This document shows, in pieces, positions 63,687 through 64,000 of a stretch of DNA of 64,000 nucleotides. Positions within the stretch are counted from its first letter, which is position 1. Every line of letters begins with the position of its first letter. Source of the DNA: Bacteroidia bacterium (GTDB taxonomy: Bacteria > Bacteroidota > Bacteroidia > J057); the NCBI GenBank assembly GCA_033391075.1, contig JAWPMV010000001.1, forward strand, positions 5,766,001-5,830,000, given 5' to 3'. The translations under genes were made by a program, and so were the position numbers. The notes beneath the pieces were generated by a model that did no database searches, had not been told where the DNA came from, and saw nothing but the letters and a program-made list of their open reading frames with translations.

Positions 63687-64000
63687 ATGAATGAAGAAGC
63701 TGCTAATAAGTTGAATTCGATTGATTTAGAGGATTTAATCCCTCGAATGGAATATTATCTTCTTTTTCGATTGAAGGGAATTGGAGAAAAGGATCTAGGA
63801 GGATTGACTCTGCAAGATTTTATTTTTAATGTTATTGAAAAAGTCCTTTTAGGTGTTCGTCATTGGGATGAATCTAAAGGAATTAAGTTTGAGGAATTTC
63901 TTTTTGGCTGCCTGAAAAGTGAGATATCTGAATTCTATCGAAAACAGAGAAACACAACTTCACAAATACCAGAAAATCATGTTAGTTCTTCGGAAAGCGA
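63687..64000 (+). CDS. Sigma-70-like RNA polymerase factor (3' truncated by the window)
   Basis: An open frame from ATG 63687 runs off the window after about 104 codons. The segment LGGLTLQDFIFNVIEKVLLGVRHWDES, then FEEFLFGCLKSEISEFYRKQR has the region-2 pattern of sigma-70/ECF-like factors (D-x-x-Q/N-D-x-F, W-D-x-S, FLxxCLKSEI, R-K). The N-terminus is short and acidic. Probably an ECF-type regulator; its targets and partner anti-sigma lie outside. The AT-rich composition continues from the cassette region. Confidence 0.6.
   Translation, partial: MNEEAANKLNSIDLEDLIPRMEYYLLFRLKGIGEKDLGGLTLQDFIFNVIEKVLLGVRHWDESKGIKFEEFLFGCLKSEISEFYRKQRNTTSQIPENHVSSSES

Noticed and set aside
1-64000. CRISPR arrays, rRNA or tRNA genes
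   Set aside because: I saw no regularly spaced direct repeats and no T-loop (GGTTCRANTCC) or rRNA signature on either strand. A tRNAscan run would settle the tRNA question.

Overview
The window looks like chromosomal DNA from a member of the Bacteroidota, probably a free-living or marine gliding-type lineage; I cannot resolve the genus. Supporting signs are a PorU-like C25 peptidase next to a PorV/PorQ-family barrel, several secreted proteins with C-terminal type IX secretion (T9SS) sorting domains, 7TMR-DISM sensors, LytS/LytTR signalling, many small lipoproteins, and promoter words close to the Bacteroidota -7 motif TAnnTTTG. Most genes stand alone or in pairs, separated by good hairpin terminators.

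Layout. 0-9 kb: the 3' part of a membrane class III cyclase, then a minus-strand block with a lipocalin-like protein, a DsbD-type thiol reductase, a TlpA-type thioredoxin, a sulfatase, a lipoprotein and a YwqK/MORN-like protein. 9-15.4 kb: a PorU2-like C25 peptidase and its PorV/PorQ-family partner. 15.6-22.9 kb: an AcpH-like protein, a POT peptide transporter, a TetR regulator with matching operator sites next to a PNPOx-like flavoprotein, a hypothetical protein, and an AraC regulator next to a PEBP protein. 22.9-32.8 kb: a hybrid histidine kinase/receiver/cyclase of 1104 residues, a DUF4419 protein with a possible beta-propeller neighbour, a serine beta-lactamase-like hydrolase, and a LytS/LytTR two-component pair. 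33-45.8 kb: a Gfo/Idh/MocA oxidoreductase facing a phytanoyl-CoA dioxygenase-like protein, a T9SS-exported Asp-box protein, an alkyl-DHAP-synthase-like FAD enzyme, an OmpR/HK two-component pair, a lipoprotein, a DoxX-like protein and an M14 carboxypeptidase.

46-50.3 kb is a small accessory segment bounded by inverted copies of a ~125-bp intergenic repeat. It carries a toxin-antitoxin pair (MqsR-like toxin plus HTH-Panacea antitoxin), a T9SS-type cell-surface protein, a possible small transcript, and a DUF2752-TM2 pair. 50.5-61.2 kb returns to ordinary chromosome: hypothetical/DUF2306/YARHG/TerB genes, a vanadium haloperoxidase-like T9SS protein, a GNAT, a solitary nuoM, an amidase and pgk.

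61.3-64 kb is visibly more AT-rich and looks acquired. It holds a gene joining a PRTase-CE-like domain to a TOPRIM-like domain, with the core-site words of an integron cassette at both edges and an attC-like imperfect palindrome at its 3' end. After it come a YegP-family protein, a 48-residue membrane peptide and the start of a sigma-70-like factor. The PRTase-TOPRIM cassette is the best candidate for an uncharacterised conflict (defence) system in the window.
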